This document shows, in pieces, positions 6,166 through 8,288 of a stretch of 8,288 nucleotides of DNA (positions within the stretch are counted from its first letter, which is position 1; each line of letters starts with the position of its first letter). The position numbers were made by a program, and so were the translations under genes. The notes under the pieces are model-generated. The model worked only from the letters and a program-made list of their open reading frames with translations, made no database searches and had not been told where the DNA came from. Source of the stretch: Bacillota bacterium (lineage in GTDB: Bacteria > Bacillota > Clostridia > Oscillospirales > Acutalibacteraceae); NCBI GenBank assembly GCA_023420245.1, contig JAEZWL010000043.1, forward strand, positions 1 through 8,288, written 5' to 3'.

Positions 6166-7341
6166 TTATTCTGTAGGAACATAATCGTGATCGACCGTGA
6201 TCACCGCGTAGTAGGTCGGATCCAATTCATGGATTTTACACTCGAGCAGCGCGCTGAGCCGGTCGTCCGCCATTTCGAAATCAAAGGATACACAAACGTC
6301 AAAAATGAGGTTGGAGTGAGTCGTACCCCAAACAACACGGAAATCGTGCATCGTTATTTTAGGGGAAATTTCCTTAATGAACCCTTCCACCTGACCCTTC
6401 AGCTCATTGGTACGGGGGTCGTCAGTGACAATCGGGTCCAGATGGATGACCAGATGAATTCCTTTTTCCCGAAGAAAGTCACGTTCAATATTATCAATGA
6501 TATCGTGGCTCACCATAATATCCTGCCCCGCAGATACCTCACAGTGTACGGAGGCAAAGCACCGCGAGGGACCGTAGCTGTGGACGTTCAGGTCATGGAT
6601 TCCCAATATCCCGTCATAGCTGATGATCTTTTGGTAAATTTCATCCACCAGTTCTTTCGACGGCGCCATGCCAAGCAGCGGATTGCTGGTGGCGATAATC
6701 AGCTTTACACCGGAAACCATAATAAACAGGGCAACCACCAGACCCATATAGCCATCCAGATTAAACCCGGTCAGCCTGGTGATGATCGTTCCAAGCAAAA
6801 TAGCGGAGGGAGCAAAGACGTCGTTGCGGCTGTCGGCGGCAGTTGCCGCAATTGCTGTGGAACCGATTAAGCCGCCTACCTTTTTATAAAACAGCGCCTG
6901 CCATATTTTAAGCAAAATGGCGATCAGTAAAACCGCAATAGAGATATAACTGAACTCAGCGGCCTCCGGGTGCATCACTTTGGCAAACGAGGTCTGCGCG
7001 AGCTGAAAGCCGAGCATGAGAATCGAGAGCGATACGATCAGCCCGGATAAATATTCAATGCGCGCATGACCGTAGGGGTGCTCCGCATCGGCGGGCTTTC
7101 CGGCGAGCTTAAAGCCAACCAGCGTTACAACAGACGAGGCGGAATCCGAAAGGTTGTTGACCGCGTCCGCCGTAATCGCAATACTGTGGAAAATGAGTCC
7201 GGCGGCAATCTTGATCACAAAAAGCAAAAGATTTGTGCAAATACCGACCAGACCGGAGAACTTACCGTAGCTTTCCCGAACCGCGGTGTTCTCTTTATTT
7301 TTAAAGTCTTTAACAAACACACGAATCAATAAATCCGTCAT
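6166..7341 (-). CDS. Cation diffusion facilitator family metal exporter with duplicated C-terminal domain
   Basis: Membrane antiporter predicted to export divalent metal against protons, 391 aa from the chosen ATG. About six membrane segments span residues 28-220. The transport site shows N62-x3-D66 in segment 2 (ADAVNNLSDS) and D170-x3-D174 in segment 5 (AADSRNDV). Zinc exporters usually have D-x3-D and H-x3-D; absence of His in segment 5 fits the Mn-type (MntE-like) group. EHPYGHAR (87-94) is the family loop motif. The cytoplasmic ferredoxin-like domain (about 235-303) is followed by a second similar unit (about 316-388), making the protein longer than the usual 300 aa. GAGGTG at 7352-7347 lies close before ATG at 7341; the GTG at 7347 is too near to be the start. 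The stop of the fumarase gene lies 2 nt upstream, so the two are probably coupled. Metal identity is inferred. Confidence 0.9.
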   Translation of the reverse strand: MTDLLIRVFVKDFKNKENTAVRESYGKFSGLVGICTNLLLFVIKIAAGLIFHSIAITADAVNNLSDSASSVVTLVGFKLAGKPADAEHPYGHARIEYLSGLIVSLSILMLGFQLAQTSFAKVMHPEAAEFSYISIAVLLIAILLKIWQALFYKKVGGLIGSTAIAATAADSRNDVFAPSAILLGTIITRLTGFNLDGYMGLVVALFIMVSGVKLIIATSNPLLGMAPSKELVDEIYQKIISYDGILGIHDLNVHSYGPSRCFASVHCEVSAGQDIMVSHDIIDNIERDFLREKGIHLVIHLDPIVTDDPRTNELKGQVEGFIKEISPKITMHDFRVVWGTTHSNLIFDVCVSFDFEMADDRLSALLECKIHELDPTYYAVITVDHDYVPTE

Positions 7342-7343
7342 AT

Positions 7344-7871
7344 TCACACCTCGAAAAGGCTGCCCCCATGGCAGTCAATTGCAACAAAGAGCGGAAAGCT
7401 CTCAATTTGCAGTTCTTTTACAGATTCGCAGCCCAAATCCTCAAAGGCGATCACCTTTAAGGACCGAACGCATTTCGCGGCGAGCGCGCCCGCACCGCCG
7501 ATGGCGCAGAGGTAAACCGCCTGATTCCGGCGGATGGCGTCGACGACCTCGGGTGAACGTCCGCCCTTTCCGATCATGCATTTCAGTCCCAGATCAAGGA
7601 GCCGCGGCGCAAACACATCCATTCTCGATGAGGTTGTCGGTCCGCAGGAACCAATCGGGAGATGCTCGGGCGACGGGGTTGGTCCGGCATAATAAACGGA
7701 CGCGTTTTTAATTTCAAAAGGGAGCCTCTCGCCGCTGTCCAGCATCGCAAACAGCCGTTTGTGCGCCGCGTCGCGCGCGGTGTAAATGGTTCCGCTTAAC
7801 CGGATTTTATCGCCCGCGTTCAGGCTTTTGGCTGCTTCGGCTATCTCTTGCGTATTGATCGTTAATTCCAT
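7344..7871 (-). CDS. Class I fumarate hydratase / tartrate dehydratase-type beta subunit
   Basis: Small subunit of a two-subunit Fe-S hydro-lyase (Fumarase_C family), 175 aa, close to the usual length. With its alpha partner it would interconvert fumarate and malate, or dehydrate tartrate; the alpha subunit holds the [4Fe-4S] cluster. Family motifs: YTARDAAHKRL (30-40), SCGPTTSSRMD (75-85) for substrate binding, IGKGG (100-104), IGGAGALAA (124-132), and the closing block FEDLGCES (143-150) ... FPLFVAIDCHGGSLF (159-173). The ATG at 7871 has GGAGG 5 nt upstream. A longer frame to 7997 is rejected because a good promoter lies inside it. No alpha subunit gene is next to it: a CorA-type gene lies upstream and a CDF gene downstream. 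The stop overlaps the ribosome binding site of the CDF gene. Fumarate versus tartrate or another hydroxy acid cannot be told from the beta subunit. Confidence 0.9.
   Translation of the reverse strand: MELTINTQEIAEAAKSLNAGDKIRLSGTIYTARDAAHKRLFAMLDSGERLPFEIKNASVYYAGPTPSPEHLPIGSCGPTTSSRMDVFAPRLLDLGLKCMIGKGGRSPEVVDAIRRNQAVYLCAIGGAGALAAKCVRSLKVIAFEDLGCESVKELQIESFPLFVAIDCHGGSLFEV
7347..7352 (-). promoter_or_regulatory. Ribosome binding site deciding the CDF start
   Basis: On the minus strand GAGGTG runs from 7352 to 7347, with its GAGG core 7 nt before ATG at 7341. It lies inside the last codons of the fumarase beta gene. An in-frame GTG at 7347 would have only 1 nt of spacing from GAGG, so it is an unlikely start. 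Confidence 0.65.
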
Positions 7872-7876
7872 GCCAT

Positions 7877-7881
7877 CCTCC
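7877..7881 (-). promoter_or_regulatory. Ribosome binding site of the fumarase beta gene
   Basis: GGAGG on the minus strand (7881-7877) lies 5 nt before ATG at 7871 and 11 nt after the leader hairpin. It supports the 175 aa form of the protein. Confidence 0.75.
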
Positions 7882-7892
7882 GGATTATCAGA

Positions 7893-7919
7893 ATAGGGAA
7901 CTGCATCGCAGTTCCCTAT
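7893..7919 (-). promoter_or_regulatory. Perfect leader stem-loop before the fumarase beta gene
   Basis: ATAGGGAACTGC and GCAGTTCCCTAT form a perfect 12 bp stem with a 3 nt loop. On the minus strand it begins about 10 nt after the predicted transcription start and ends 11 nt before the ribosome binding site. It is followed by TCTGATAA rather than a T-run, so it is a poor intrinsic terminator for corA. A 5' RNA-stabilising hairpin, a protein-binding site or a weak attenuator are all possible. Confidence 0.65.
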
Positions 7920-7934
7920 CAATTTAGTATTTCT

Positions 7935-7963
7935 ATCATACCACAATTTATGGTAAGATTCAA
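7935..7963 (-). promoter_or_regulatory. Extended -10 promoter of the fumarase beta-CDF pair
   Basis: On the minus strand, TTGAAT (7963-7958) and TATGAT (7940-7935) are separated by 17 bp, and TGG directly before the -10 gives an extended -10 element. The -35 hexamer overlaps the stop codon of the upstream corA gene. Transcription should start near 7928, giving a leader of about 57 nt. Confidence 0.7.
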
Positions 7964-8288
7964 AACATATTTTTCTTCTGTAAGATAAAATAAGCAACGC
8001 CCATGCATGCCGCCGAAATCGCTACGGGGAACCAGAACACCGGGAACGGCGCACCGGTCACGTTCATGCCGTACATACTGGAAATAACCGTAGGGATGGA
8101 AATCAAAAGCGTAATGGAGGCCAAAACCTTCATGACCATATTCAGATTATTGGAAATAACCGAAGCAAAAGCGTCCATTGTGCCGGAAAGGATATTCAGG
8201 TGAATATTTGACATTTCTATCGCCTGCTTAACCTCAATCAGCACATCCTCCAAAAGGTCCTGATCTTCCTCATAGAGCTTAATCACAC
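7960..8288 (-). CDS. CorA-family divalent metal (magnesium) transporter, C-terminal fragment
   Basis: The last 108-109 residues of a gene that begins beyond the right edge; read on the minus strand the frame is open from the edge to TGA at 7962-7960. CorA proteins form membrane pentamers that let Mg2+, sometimes Co2+ or Ni2+, into the cell. The visible part has the long stalk helix (EDVLIEVKQAIEMSNIHL and onward), a first membrane segment ending in the signature YGMN at the pore mouth, a short outer loop (VTGAPFPVFW), and a second membrane segment before a short basic tail (QKKNMF). The GMN signature makes the family call firm. The first visible GTG codon is internal, not a start. The cytoplasmic N-terminal domain is outside the window, so length and regulation cannot be judged. 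Confidence 0.9.
   Translation of the reverse strand, partial: VIKLYEEDQDLLEDVLIEVKQAIEMSNIHLNILSGTMDAFASVISNNLNMVMKVLASITLLISIPTVISSMYGMNVTGAPFPVFWFPVAISAACMGVAYFILQKKNMF

Noticed and set aside
6187..6870. 227 aa open frame on the plus strand
   Set aside because: It lies antisense to the clearly real CDF gene and has no motif of its own.
7344..7997. Longer 217 aa form of the fumarase beta subunit
   Set aside because: The added 42 residues look unlike the family, overlap the corA end, and span the promoter and leader hairpin. The 7871 start has a strong ribosome binding site.

Overview
The window looks like ordinary chromosomal DNA from a low-to-mid GC Gram-positive anaerobe, most likely a member of the Clostridia (Oscillospiraceae/Ruminococcaceae-like). 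The grounds are strong G-rich Shine-Dalgarno sequences, a TTG start, sigma-A-like promoters, short U-tailed hairpin terminators, a two-subunit class I fumarase gene and a clostridial-style cation diffusion facilitator. The genus cannot be fixed from this sequence. I see no mobile element, CRISPR array, tRNA or rRNA.

Left part (1-4260, + strand): the 3' end of a peptide/nickel-family (Dpp/Opp) ABC transporter operon in the canonical order: substrate-binding protein (only its last 88 residues are present), two permeases and two ATPases. The binding-protein gene is separated from the first permease by a strong inverted repeat without a good U-tail. The four downstream genes are packed with 12-13 nt gaps or an 8 nt overlap, and the operon ends in a clear rho-independent terminator. 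Together they import short peptides or related small ligands, using two different ATPases that each carry a four-cysteine C-terminal set.

Middle part (4261-6070, + strand): a 243 bp intergenic region with two candidate promoters and an inverted repeat, then a complete IMP dehydrogenase gene (guaB, 503 aa) with its own terminator. The enzyme resembles, nearly without gaps as far as I can recall, the IMPDH of the protist Tritrichomonas foetus. Catalytic Cys319, Asp261, Asp358, Arg382 and Arg418-Tyr419 fall on the same residue numbers.

Right part (6166-8288, - strand, convergent with guaB): the 3' end of a CorA-type divalent metal transporter gene; then an extended -10 promoter overlapping its stop codon, a 12 bp perfect hairpin in the leader, an orphan fumarase beta subunit gene, and a tightly coupled CDF metal exporter gene. 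The CDF protein has a Mn-type ligand pattern (N-x3-D / D-x3-D) and a duplicated cytoplasmic domain. Two of the three genes here move divalent metals, and the third encodes a subunit of a probable [4Fe-4S] enzyme.

No clearly new biological system is visible. The most interesting points are the protist-like IMPDH, the tandem-domain CDF transporter, the fumarase beta gene without an adjacent alpha gene but with its own structured leader, and the hairpin inside the transporter operon.
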